From Dolomedes plantarius (taxonomy: Eukaryota > Arthropoda > Arachnida > Araneae > Dolomedidae): a stretch of DNA of 64,000 nucleotides. Under the pieces are notes generated by a model, which made no database searches, was not told the DNA's origin, and worked only from the letters and a program-made list of their open reading frames with translations. The stretch is from positions 92,311,733 through 92,375,732 of the forward strand of contig OU015498.1 in NCBI GenBank assembly GCA_907164885.2, read 5' to 3'. The position numbers and the translations under genes were made by a program. Shown here one piece after another: positions 37,817 through 49,129 of the stretch. Every line of letters begins with the position of its first letter. Within the stretch, counting starts at the first letter, position 1.

Positions 37817-38225
37817 GCTGCTGTGTACTAACCCTATTGGATTCACTCACCCCGTTGTTTATCTATGGAAAAAAATTTGACTACTATTTACAGCTACATA
37901 AATGCTGATAATCCAATAAAGGTATTTTCAGATAGCCTGAACTTTTCTGCACCTTGCAAAAGGTTTCATTTTATAAATTTCGTCCAACAAAGGAATTAAT
38001 AAGTGTTTAAAACATACTATGCCAGATTTTCCTCCGAATAATTTCAGTTTTAAAATATTATTTGCATTTCTTTTAAAAAACGAGAAATGCCCCAAGGTGT
38101 AAAATTTATTTCTCTATTACGGAGTACAACTAAACATAGTTTTAAATCCCCGTTGACAATCCTGGGACACGTTTTCTCCATAGGTTAACATTGAGGTGAG
38201 CGAATCCAATAGGGTTACTACTGCC
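37817..38225. mobile_element. TTAA-flanked piggyBac-like MITE, uninterrupted copy
   Basis: TTAA at 37813-37816 and 38226-38229; ends 'ggctgctgtgtactaaccc' and (inverted) 'ggcagtagtaaccctattg'. At 409 bp it is the undisturbed form of the element at 34770 and serves as empty-site control for the nested insertion there. Confidence 0.9.
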
Positions 38226-38422
38226 TTAAGTAAAAATAATAGAATTTTTTTTTGATTTTCACCATTAACTTTGTAAAACAACATGTTCACAGTTTTGTTT
38301 CACTACTTACAGCCATCTTTCAGTGAACATCATAATGCCATCTTTCCAAAACTTACACTGCACACCATTTTTGTTTTTCGTTTTATTTACTCGTTGTTGC
38401 GTTTTTACCTTTCTTGAAATAA

Positions 38423-38648
38423 TTTTTTTTTTCCAATCCGGAGGCACTTGTCGTCAAACATTCGCCTATACTGCGCCGCAATTTTACTGACCATTTTATT
38501 GTGGGGGCACCATATAGGCGGACAGCATTATCCCCTATGAAGGGACGACACGAACGGAGGCATTTTTCGTGGCGTGACGCCAGGATTCGATCCGAGCTCC
38601 CTCAGTACCGAAAACCAGTGCGCTGTACCACTGGGCCGCCACAAGTCC
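38423..38648 (-). mobile_element. tRNA-derived SINE, family 'ggcacttgtcg'
   Basis: On the minus strand the head has 'ggcccagtggtacagcgc' (A-box region) and 'ggatcgaatcctgg' (B box). The body ends 'gacaagtgcctccggattgg' and a poly(A) of about ten (T run 38423-38432). The copy at 47208-47437 is clearly the same family. Confidence 0.85.
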
Positions 38649-38876
38649 TTCTTGAAATAATAAAAAGTAATGCTCCGAAAATGTTGCTAATTTTCTTCCA
38701 TCTGTAGTATTAAAATGGCTATAGAAAAAAATCCCCAATTTTGATAATCTAGATATATAAAACGCGTAGGTATGCGGCTCAAAAATCGACGATATTTCTA
38801 CACTCCGAATGGCAACGGCTGTAACTACCAGATGTAAACATCAGCGGGCGTCCGCAATTTGCAACTGCGTGTCAAC

Positions 38877-38993
38877 ATGGATTTGCGCACTGAAATCAGT
38901 AATACTCGAAAGCGAGCTGCACGATTAAATGAAAATTGGGAACAGTCTCAAGAAAGAAAGCGAAGAAGAAATAATTCATTAAGAGAGGCGTGA
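38877..38993 (+). pseudogene. Possible N-terminal remnant of a Helitron Rep/helicase
   Basis: ATG at 38877 opens a 38-codon frame rich in Arg, Glu and Gln ('RKRAARLNENWEQSQERKRR') ending in TGA at 38991. Arg/Glu-rich, repeated starts like this are typical of Helitron replicase N-termini. It lies at the expected place near the 5' end; no HUH nuclease or helicase motif follows. Confidence 0.5.
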
Positions 38994-39084
38994 AACAGAG
39001 AACATAAATGATCGCGAGGTTAAGCTTAATCGTTGCTGGCAATGGTATCGACAACCTGTAATAGTTAATTTTCTAAACTTTTTT

Positions 39085-39362
39085 CAGTACTTGCTGAATT
39101 TTTACTCTATTTTATAAGGGAAGAAATTTTCCCAACAATTTATTATTTGATATAATTAAGTGTAGATATCTTAATTGTGAACAATAGCACATACAAAGAG
39201 TGATGTAATCCACACAATAATTTAGTACTTGCTGAATTTTTACTCCATTTTTTAAGTGAAAAAAATTTTTCCCCAACAATTTCTTATTTGATGTAATGAT
39301 GGCGTCTATAAGTGTATATATCTTAATTTTGAAAAATAGTACATACAGAGAGGGATGTACAC
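39085..39362. repeat. Tandem duplication, unit about 138 bp, inside the Helitron
   Basis: 'agtacttgctgaatttttac' occurs near 39087 and 39225, followed in both by 'cccaacaattt.ttatttgat' and 'tatcttaatt.tgaa'. Confidence 0.8.
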
Positions 39363-39585
39363 TGGTGTTGGATTTCTCAGTCTTAACTCCGTTCTGAATT
39401 AATGAAAATTCATATTTTTTAATCACGATGTTTTAGAAACAGTCTTATAGAAAATATCCCTTAACAACGTATATTTATGATGACAGGTAATGGTAACAAT
39501 CCTTACATATATTACTTTCAGTTGAGCTGTTTTGAAAAAGAAAATATAAAACAAAAAGCGACCATGTTGGTCGCGCAGCGGCTAG

Positions 39586-39957
39586 TTTTTTTTTGTATAT
39601 TTTGTTATGATTATGTATATTTTGTTATGATTTACTTACGCAGATGATTCTTTTTAGTGCACCATATATAGTGTTTCATTATTGTTTAATATAAAGTTAT
39701 CCACATTCCTCTGTCAATTTTTTTTTGTTTAAAACTATCCTTAACATAAGTAGTTGTCTTCAAAACTTACCGTATTCATCGGTTTGCTGCAAAACTGTCC
39801 TTATTCAGATTGTTTTCACCGAAAATTCAGACCATTTATATATGGAAGGATTTATATTTAATGTATATTTTTTAACTCAAATTACAGTCTTTTCTCTCCA
39901 TAGGTACCAAAATATCCTAATGTACAGTTTAGACAGCATTTATGAGTTTTTTTTGCA
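39586..39957. other. Unassigned stretch
   Basis: Begins with 'tgtatattttgttatgatta' repeated once. No gene recognised. Confidence 0.4.
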
Positions 39958-39958
39958 G

Positions 39959-40031
<73 letters not shown>
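39958..40031. repeat. (TA)n microsatellite
   Basis: Uninterrupted TA tract of about 74 bp. Confidence 0.95.
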
Positions 40032-40033
<2 letters not shown>

Positions 40034-40638
40034 AATAAGATGAAAGAGAAAACCAGTAATAGCTCTAAAGCTACTTGTAGCCAGGAACAAATAACATGAA
40101 AAGAAAAGTATGAATAAGGTTTTTGACAGCATTTCTTCATCAGCGGTGTCAATACTGTCTAAAAACCAATGGATTGTTTCCGATGAGTATGATCTATAAA
40201 ATAAACACACTCAGACACCGTACAATCCATTATTAACAGAAGAATTGATTAATAATTGAATTAAGTTTGAATAAAAGTACTTAACCAAAGAACACCAAGC
40301 CTGGCGCTAGTCAGAGTGGAAGTTAAGAACTTGTAACCGCAAGATGACTGACGTCACAAAACTTGCAACCATTGAGGTAGTGGATTCTCAGTTACAGACT
40401 TACTTAGGTTACCGTATTTTAGGACTATTAATCCCTTAATTATTTAGTTTTTTATTATTATTATTACTACTAAGAGTTAATTTTATTATTATTATTATTT
40501 TTACTTGTGATTTTTATTTTTATTTTTAGTAGTTATTTTTCCTATTTTAACCTATTGTTATGTTTAACATATTAATGCAACAGAACAAACTATTCATTAA
40601 AACAAAAACAACCAATTATGTTTTTGGATAGACATATA
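40032..40638. other. Unassigned stretch
   Basis: A (TTA)n-rich section at about 40450-40510. No gene recognised. Confidence 0.4.
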
Positions 40639-40640
40639 TA

Positions 40641-42055
40641 TACACTCATGGACAAAAAAATTAGCGCACCAAGAAGGAGTCGTCAAAATGAAACGAAATT
40701 TTACATACGTAATGACTACTTTGATATAAGTAAATGATAAGAAAATCAAAGAAAAAGGATAATTTATTTCAGAGAAAAAGGCAAAAGAACGGAGGAGTTA
40801 ATACTCCGTTGGACCCCCTCTAGCGCGAATGCACGATGCGATACGATCGGGCATTGAGTCATACAAGTTCTGAACGAAATGTCTTGAGACATTTCGTTCC
40901 ATATTTGCTGTAACCTTGCCTCTAGTTCGTTCAAACTCTTGGGATGCCCAACTCGTCGTCCCAAATGATCCCAGATATGCTCGATTGGAGACAAATCTGG
41001 GGATCGGGCAGGCCAAGGAAGGGTAGTAACAGTGCGGAGACAGTCTTATGACACCCTTGCCGTATGAGGCCGAGCATTGTCTTGTTGAAAAATGGCTCCT
41101 GGGAGCCGTTGCATGAGTGGGAAACAGGTTGCAGGATTTCATGAACATACCGCTGGGCTGTCATGGTGCCACGGAACAATACTAGGGGTGACCGTGTATT
41201 GTAGGCAATGGCACCCCATACCATCACACCAGCTGTGGGAGCGATGTGTCGCTGTACAGCAAAGGCAGGATTGAAGCGTTCACCACGGGCTCTCCACACA
41301 CGAACACGATTTTCCTCACTGCCGAGATTGAATCTGGATTCGTCGCTAAAGACGACCTGCTTCCATTCCGCTGCAGTCCAGTTTCCTCGTGCGCGGCAAA
41401 ACTCCAAACGGAGGCGGCGATGGGTGGGCGTCAAGGGCAGCACACGTAATGGGCGCCGCGATACCAACTGTCCTTCAGCCAGGAGCCTTCGTATGGTTCG
41501 AGAAGACACAGAGGCCCCTAGTGAAGGTGCTACCTGTGCCTGGATGGCGGCCGATGAAGCAGTTGGCTGTACGCGTGCATTTCTTACGATGTGGCGGTGT
41601 TCTCGACGACTGGTCTGTCGAGGGCGTCCTGAGCCTGGTCTTCGTGTACATGACATCTCTCGGGTCCACTGGTCCCAACATCTCCTCACAACACAATCAG
41701 AGCGGCCTAATTGACTAGCTACTCGCCTAGCTGACCACCCAGCTTCCATCATCCCGACGATTTTCCCCCTCTCAAATTGCGACAACTGCTTATATTGTCT
41801 TCGAACACGGCGTAATGACATGTCTATCTCAGCTCTTCCTTTGAAAATGATTCAGCACACTCAAACAAGCTTTGGTTACCTTTTTTATACTCCACAGAGT
41901 ACGATGTTCAACGCCCTCTATCGGCTATACGTAATGCGCAATCACGCTGCATTTCTAATCATTTGCATATCTCCCCGACATGTACCTTCATTGCAAATTT
42001 CGTTATGATCCCGCAATTATTTCTTGGTGCGCTAATTTTTTTGTCCATGAGTGTA
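40641..42055 (-). mobile_element. Tc1-like transposon, inactive
   Basis: Ends 'tacactcatggacaaaaaaa' and its exact inverse (continuing 'ttagcgcaccaagaa' in both) stand between TA and TA (40639-40640 and 42056-42057). At 1415 bp with one minus-strand transposase it is full length, and its termini are better preserved than its coding region. Confidence 0.95.
40798..41821 (-). pseudogene. Tc1-like transposase (DD34E) with frameshifts
   Basis: Starts at ATG 41821. The first 220 or so codons are intact: two HTH regions ('QLSQFERGKIVGMMEAGWSA', 'SSRTIRRLLAEGQ'), a GRPR-type hook ('GSGRPRQ') and the first Asp in 'VVFSDESRF'. A shift near 41150 leaves the second Asp ('FQQDNARPHTA') in another frame that meets a stop. 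A further shift puts the Glu ('SPIEHIWD') in the frame 40764-40994. The natural C-terminus ('RARGGPTEY') is in yet another frame ending at 40798. Confidence 0.93.
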
Positions 42056-42069
42056 TATATATATATGGT

Positions 42070-42297
42070 ACCTGTTATAGAGGGCTTAAATCAAAAAAAG
42101 TGATTTTTAGATATTTGTTGGAATTGATAAAAAAAAAGTCTCTTGACTTCTATAAAAAGCTTAAGTCTATCAATTTTGTATACAAAAGTACATTTCTTTG
42201 TACAAAAGACTCAAGTCGAAATTATATTTCTGCGATTTGTATAAAAGCCAATAACTTGGTATATTTAAATCACTGTTTTTGACTTTTGTCCTTTATA
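42070..42297. mobile_element. Possible small MITE
   Basis: Left 'tatagagggcttaaatcaaa' and right (inverted) 'tataaaggacaaaagtcaaa' both continue 'aacagtgattt'-like. The ends are imperfect and the target duplication is unclear. Confidence 0.45.
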
Positions 42298-42385
42298 CCG
42301 GGCACTACACACACACACACACACACACACATATACGTATATATATATATATTACATACATACACACAAACGCACGCACGCACGC
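42298..42385. repeat. (CA)n, TA and (GCAC)n microsatellite
   Basis: CA run, short TA runs and 'acgcacgcacgcacgc'. Confidence 0.9.
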
Positions 42386-43300
42386 GTTTGTGTTAAAAAC
42401 GAAGGAGAGGAAATCAAACATTTGTTTTTCTACTCGACAAGCGGGAAGTGACAAACGAGCCTAAACTGCTCTTTCGCTAATATGCCCCGATCACCATCTC
42501 TTACCCCATTAGCTAGGACTCAAATTTGATTTCGGACAGAGCCGATGGACTCCCAGTACGAAGAGCTCCCACACAGATGAAAAAAAAAAAACGAAACAAA
42601 GAAGTAAAGATAGCTTGTATCGGATAGCGCTGAGGCCTCCCTTTTTCCTTTTTTTTTCTTTTTTTCTTTTAGACTTCCTATACGTCCTTTCCACCAAATG
42701 AAATTGCTAGCTCCCCAATTTCCCAAACAACTACTTTTAGAGGTAACCCCCAAACAGAGAAAGAGACCCGAGGATCTCCCTTTTTTTTTCTTGTTGTTTG
42801 TTTTTGCGATAGAACTCAGTTACCGAAAAGTTAGTTGTAGGGTGAATACGCCAAGTTTTTGCTATGAATGACGGTTGCGTAAACGAGGCTTACAGAAGTG
42901 TGGCATACTAGGACCGCATATATAAATTGCATTTATAAGTTTTTTGTAATTTACGAAAAATCACATATGGTGGACAAGGATATTTTTGAAACTTATCGAT
43001 TTATTCATTTATCTATTCATAATTTTCCATCAAAATTCTTTATAATTATAAAATTCTCCAAAAACCCAAAATTTCCTTATCCTCAGGATATGTTTCGAAA
43101 AACATTACTAATGTTCGAATTAAACGAAGAAATGATTATTGAATATTGAAGTAATTAACTAAACTTAATTTTATATCGTTTTAAGATAATATTAAGACTA
43201 AGAAAATAAGTTTAAATATTCTAATTCTCAATGCATTTTTTCAGTATTTTTACAACAGTTTTAAGGTCCTAATTAAATCAGGACACGCATTTATTTAAAT
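42386..43300. other. Unassigned stretch
   Basis: Pyrimidine runs at about 42645-42670 and 42779-42790. Frames on both strands lack recognisable domains. Confidence 0.4.
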
Positions 43301-43479
<179 letters not shown>

Positions 43480-43962
43480 AAAAATCATAAAAAATGCATT
43501 TCTGAAGGTCACTGGTAAGGAAGTGGTTGGGGGGGAGGGGGGGGAGAAGGGAGGTGGTACAGTTCGGGCGGATTTTCTAGTTGTCAGTAGACGCCATGAG
43601 CTAGTCCGGTGAATATCGTAGTTCCGTTGTCGAGACGTTCTTTACCACCTTAACGATCGTATAATTTTCAAGAAAATGGTAATAAAAGTGCCGATTTATT
43701 CCGGAGGATTCCATTTACTTCTTGATCTGTCACAACTAGTTTTAAACAAACCATCTCCAATTACATTATAAATAGTCTGGTACTGCCATCTGGTATGTAA
43801 AATAAGAAATAAAAATTTTCCAGGGTAAATGAAATGGATTGTTTTAATTTTTTTGGTGCGTTACTTTTAAACACTCCAGCCCCGAAATATCACGGGCACG
43901 AGAAATAGAAGGCGATACCTCACCCCGTAATTTTGACGGAAGCGAGAAGGAAGGGGTTAAGA

Positions 43963-44701
43963 CCGCGGTTTCCAACCTGGGAGGCGCGACTCCCAGGGGA
44001 GGCGCGGACTATTGACAGGGGAGGCGCCAAAACTTTTTAATAAAAATTTAATGTTCATACCATAATATCTATAAATAAACGAATAAACCATAATATCTAT
44101 AAATAGACGAATTTGAGCTGACAACCATGAAAAAGGAAAATTGAGAGAACTGTCGTGCGATAGCTCACTAAAACAAATGTTTCAAAATGAAATCATAATT
44201 CAGTTTTGGATGAATCAATCCTAGAAGAGAGTATGAATCTTTGTATTGCAAAGCAATGCAAGGGCTTCTACCTTTTGTAACGTCTTATTTATGCGAAAAG
44301 GGCTTTTCGGCACTGGCTGCAATGAAAACCAAGTGTCGAACTAGGTTAATAGTCGAAAAAGAGTTAGGAGCGGCACTCTCCACATTGCCCCCAAGACTTG
44401 ATAAATTTTGTGCCAATAAACAACAACCCTCACATTAAATTTTGATGTGTTAGATGCAGTTTAGTTAGTAATTTAATATAAAAATAAATATGCATGTTCG
44501 TATTTTTATAGCAAAATGATTTTATTATTCTGTTAATTATAGTTTTCAATTTTTTGTAATAAAATTATTATTTAAAGTGTCTATATTATTATATCTATTA
44601 AAAGATAGGGAGGCGCGGGGAAAATTTTTTTTTTTTAGGGAGGGGCGGGGAAAAAAACTTTTTTTAGGGAGGCGTAGTAGCATAAAGGTTGGAAACCGCT
44701 T
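43963..44701 (+). mobile_element. hAT deletion derivative with 8 bp target duplication
   Basis: GGTTAAGA stands on both sides (43955-43962 and 44702-44709). The ends 'ccgcggtttccaacctggg' and (inverted) 'aagcggtttccaaccttta' are the GGTTTCCAACC type common in hAT elements. Subterminal 'gggaggcgcg' words repeat at both ends. The middle keeps a transposase C-terminus. Confidence 0.92.
44241..44438 (+). pseudogene. hAT transposase C-terminal (dimerisation) remnant
   Basis: The frame reads 'LLPFVTSYLCEKGFSALAAM', then a Lys/Arg-rich 'KTKCRTRL' and 'LSTLPPRLDKFCANKQ' before the stop. This is the end of the hAT C-terminal dimerisation region as seen in ZBED-like transposases. The BED finger and the catalytic RNase H-like fold are absent. 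The element would depend on another copy for movement. Confidence 0.85.
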
Positions 44702-45035
44702 GGTTAAGAATAACGATTCAGTAACCGCGACAAAGAGGGCATTTAGATCTCGCTTCGGGTTTCAATGCAACTGGGCCATTCTTGGTCTGCAATGGATTTC
44801 AAACGTGAAAGCGAGTGGCTCTGCATTACCGAGGAAACCAAGTGGTCGCCCTCGGAACGTCAGAACACGTCGGAACGTTAGAACGTTAGAAAATGAGCAA
44901 CGAGTCCATGAGGAAGTTGTCGCCTTTCCGCCAGAGGTGACCAACAGAGTGGTGGAAAACTTAAGAGAACGGCTTCGGCAGCAGTGCATCGCAAATAATG
45001 GGCCCCACCTGAGTGATGTTATTTTCAAAACCTAG
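44702..45035 (+). pseudogene. Mariner-type transposase, N-terminus fused to C-terminus
   Basis: After the hAT element the frame reads 'NNDSVTATKRAFRSRFGF' (first HTH), a second part with 'GSALPRKPSGRPRNVRT' (GRPR-like hook), then passes within about 25 codons to 'FPPEVTNRVVENLRERLRQQ' and ends 'HLSDVIFKT' stop. The last phrase is the usual C-terminus of this transposase group. The region that should hold the three catalytic acidic residues is deleted in frame. The family assignment rests on the HTH, hook and tail phrases. Confidence 0.75.
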
Positions 45036-45150
45036 TGGCAGGAAAAATATTATAAGCAATTTTAGAAAATATAAAGCTCTTTGCTGTAAATTGTTTCGTT
45101 CGTTTTTTATGTACCCTTTTAAATGTGGGAGTCAATTCCGCCACACCCTG

Positions 45151-45655
45151 TACACCCAAAATCGCATCTGTATCAGATGATTTTTAAATTATCTTTTCAA
45201 TAAGGCTTTTTCATACTGTCCACCAAATACAACAAAATACAAAATCATTTTCTATTTTTGCACTTTTAAAATATTCATTTGAGAACCAGGGAGCAATTGA
45301 ATAATTTTTTCTTTCAGCTGTTTTCCCTGATAGACCCTTTAAAGTATCTACATTTTTTTTTCTCCCGAGAACACGGGTTTTCGAGCACGCCCACGAGCTT
45401 GTTAAAGGAAAAAGTAATATTCTTTTAAATTCTCCTTTGCTTCTGAGGCTTTGTATTTGTGTCTTGCTTTTTTTACTTTTGTCTTGGCGTCAACCGTATG
45501 AAATAGTGTAAAAAAGCAGTTTCAGTTTTCATTAGTTTTAAATATTCACTAAAATACTCGAATGTGCTGATAAATTTTATCGTGCCCTTCTTTTATTCAG
45601 GGTAAAGAATTTCGGCTTTTTGGACTTAAAAATTTTTAAGAATGTTTAAAAAAAT
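45151..45655. other. Unassigned stretch
   Basis: No gene or repeat seen. Confidence 0.4.
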
Positions 45656-47199
<1,544 letters not shown>

Positions 47200-47207
47200 T
47201 ACACACA

Positions 47208-47434
47208 TTTTTTTTTCAATGCGAAGGCACTTGTCGCGAAGACATTCCCCTATATTTCACCGCAGTTTTGCTGGTCACTTTATTATGGGGGAGCAATATA
47301 GGCGGACCAGCATTGCCCCGCCCCCTATGAAGGGACGACACAAATGGAGGCATTTTAGTGGCGCTTCGCCAGAATTCGATCCGAGCACCCTCAGCACTGA
47401 AAATCAGCGCGCTGTACCACAAGGCCACCACGGC

Positions 47435-47437
<3 letters not shown>
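47208..47437 (-). mobile_element. tRNA-derived SINE, family 'ggcacttgtcg'
   Basis: On the minus strand: head 'ggccttgtggtacagcgc' (A-box region) and 'ggatcgaattctgg' (B box), a body with 'gggacgacacaa' in inverse, and an A-rich end (T run at about 47210-47217). Same family and orientation as 38423-38648. TA tracts lie on both sides. Confidence 0.85.
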
Positions 47438-47508
<71 letters not shown>

Positions 47509-47510
47509 AT
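47438..47510. repeat. (TA)n(TG)n microsatellite
   Basis: TA run then GT run. Confidence 0.95.
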
Positions 47511-47525
47511 ACAGAGAGGGATATA

Positions 47526-48877
47526 TAGTATTGTGCAAATTAATTGGGACAACCTACATTTTTCATAAAATTTGTCCTTTCCCAGGGATTTTCTGCATGA
47601 AACCGGTTTCAATTGCATTTTGTTACGGGGGAAGGTTGGCCTTTAGTAGTCTAAACTGGCTTGACCACGTGATCATCCCACATAGAGCATTTTCGCGTCA
47701 GTTGCGTTTCAGCTGCTGTAAGAAGTGGTCGATTGCGTGAGTTGTCTGGTTCTCATGTGTATGGAAAAAATGGATATCACTCCCAGGAAAAGGACTGGTA
47801 TTGTTACCGTTAGTCAGCATACCTCTATGACTGTGAGGGATATTGCTGCAGCAATTGGAGTTGGAAAATTCTGTGTTTCCAGGATTATTAATCACGAAAA
47901 TAAGTTTGGGACAGTTTCTCCAAAACGGAAGAGTAAATATGGACACAAACGTCAGACAACAACTCGGACAGACAAATTCCTTGTACGAAATACTAAAATG
48001 CATCCTCGCAAGACAAGCACAGATCTTCAGAGAACTATTGGCTACTGGTGTGAGCGTTGATTCATCGACAGTACGACGAAGGCTTATTGAAGCAAGGTGA
48101 TGGCAAAGAACACCAGTCCAACAACAGCTATTAACACCTGCAATGAAGAGAAAATGCTTGTATTGGGCCAGGAAATATCAATCCTGGACTTCAAAAGACC
48201 GGAATAAGGTTGTATTCAGCAACGAAACGCCGTTTTTTGTCCAAAGGTTTCGATGAACATTTGTCAGGCAAAGCGCTGGAGAACCCACCAGGGAACAACA
48301 TCTTAATCAAACAGTTAAGCAACCTCAAAAGCAGATGTTATGGGCTTATTTTACATTTGGAGGACCTGGCAGCTTAGTACCAGTTGAAGGAATGATGAAC
48401 TTCAAAAAATACTTTTCAACACTAGAAGACAAAATTGTGACTTTTATGCAAACGTTCGCTGGCGGTGTTGGTGTGTTTCAACAAGATCTTGCTCCATGCC
48501 ATGATTCTAAGCTAGTAAAGAATTTTTTTTCAAGAAAAGAAATTAGTATATTTGAATTGGCCTGGGAATTCTCCAGATGCAAATTCCATCGAAAATTTAT
48601 GGAACATTGGGAAGAGACCTTTGAGTAAGATGGACTGCTCAACCAAGTGAAAAATGATTGAGAATGTCATAAAATTTTGGTTTCGTGATGACGACGTCAA
48701 AAATGTATGTTCTAAATTGGTGGAATCCATAACAAAACATGTACAGGATATCATTGAAGGTAGAGGAGGACATATTTGCTACTAGATTGCTATACCATGC
48801 ATGTAAGTGAACTTATACTAATTAAGCAATATATGTGAAAATTTTTGTGTTTCTCCCAATTAATTTGCACAGTACTG
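47526..48877 (+). mobile_element. Tc1-like transposon, inactive
   Basis: Left 'tagtattgtgcaaattaatt' and right (inverted) 'cagtactgtgcaaattaatt', each followed by 'ggga', lie between TA (47524-47525) and TA (48878-48879). Length 1352 bp with a plus-strand transposase remnant. Confidence 0.9.
47761..48650 (+). pseudogene. Tc1-like transposase with a changed first catalytic Asp
   Basis: Begins 'MEKMDITPRKRTGIV' at 47761. An HTH ('TVRDIAAAIGVGKFCVSRII') is followed by a frame change at about 48000-48030 into the frame 47843-48100, a stop, and the core in a third frame. The first catalytic position reads 'VVFSNETPF' (Asn where Asp is expected). The second is present in 'VFQQDLAPCHDS' (frame 48335-48628). 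The last ('DANSIENLWN') is shifted again. Stops, shifts and the Asn together show a long-dead copy. Confidence 0.88.
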
Positions 48878-49049
48878 TATATACACTCGCTCCCTGTATT
48901 TAGATTTCTGTATTAGAAGATAAGCAAAACTTGAGGAATCCTCACAAAGCAGATATAAAGGGCTATTATTACAAAAACTTCTACAGTAAGGAAGATAAAA
49001 ATGAATAAAAGGGAAACTAAAATCTAAAGCATCAAAGTGATCTGAAATA

Positions 49050-49126
<77 letters not shown>
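48878..49126. repeat. Short spacer and (TA)n microsatellite (49053-49126)
   Basis: About 170 bp without features, then a TA tract in which the next mariner sits. Confidence 0.9.

Positions 49127-49129
<3 letters not shown>

Larger units (their letters stand above)
38748..39585 (+). mobile_element. Helitron deletion derivative with a replicase trace
   Basis: Starts A|TC 'tagatatataaaacgcg'. The right end has the hairpin 'gcgaccatgttggtcgc', then 'gcagcggctag' and T, a textbook Helitron 3' terminus. Near the left end a 38-codon reading frame resembles the start of Helitron replicase proteins; most of the rest is a diverged tandem duplication (39085-39362). Confidence 0.88.
43560..45150 (+). 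mobile_element. Mariner-type relic (CAGGGTG end), split by other DNA
   Basis: The right end, read inward, is 'cagggtgtggcggaattgac' with TA after it (45151-45152). A diverged candidate left end, 'cagttcgggcggattttc', follows TA at 43558-43559. The transposase N-terminus seems to start near 43610 ('gttgtcgagacgttcttta') and resume at 44710. The interruption holds about 300 bp of unassigned DNA and a hAT element. The catalytic middle is missing. Confidence 0.6.

Noticed and set aside
41208..41718. Open plus-strand frames of 168, 109 and 67 codons
   Set aside because: Antisense shadows of the GC-richer Tc1-like transposase on the minus strand.
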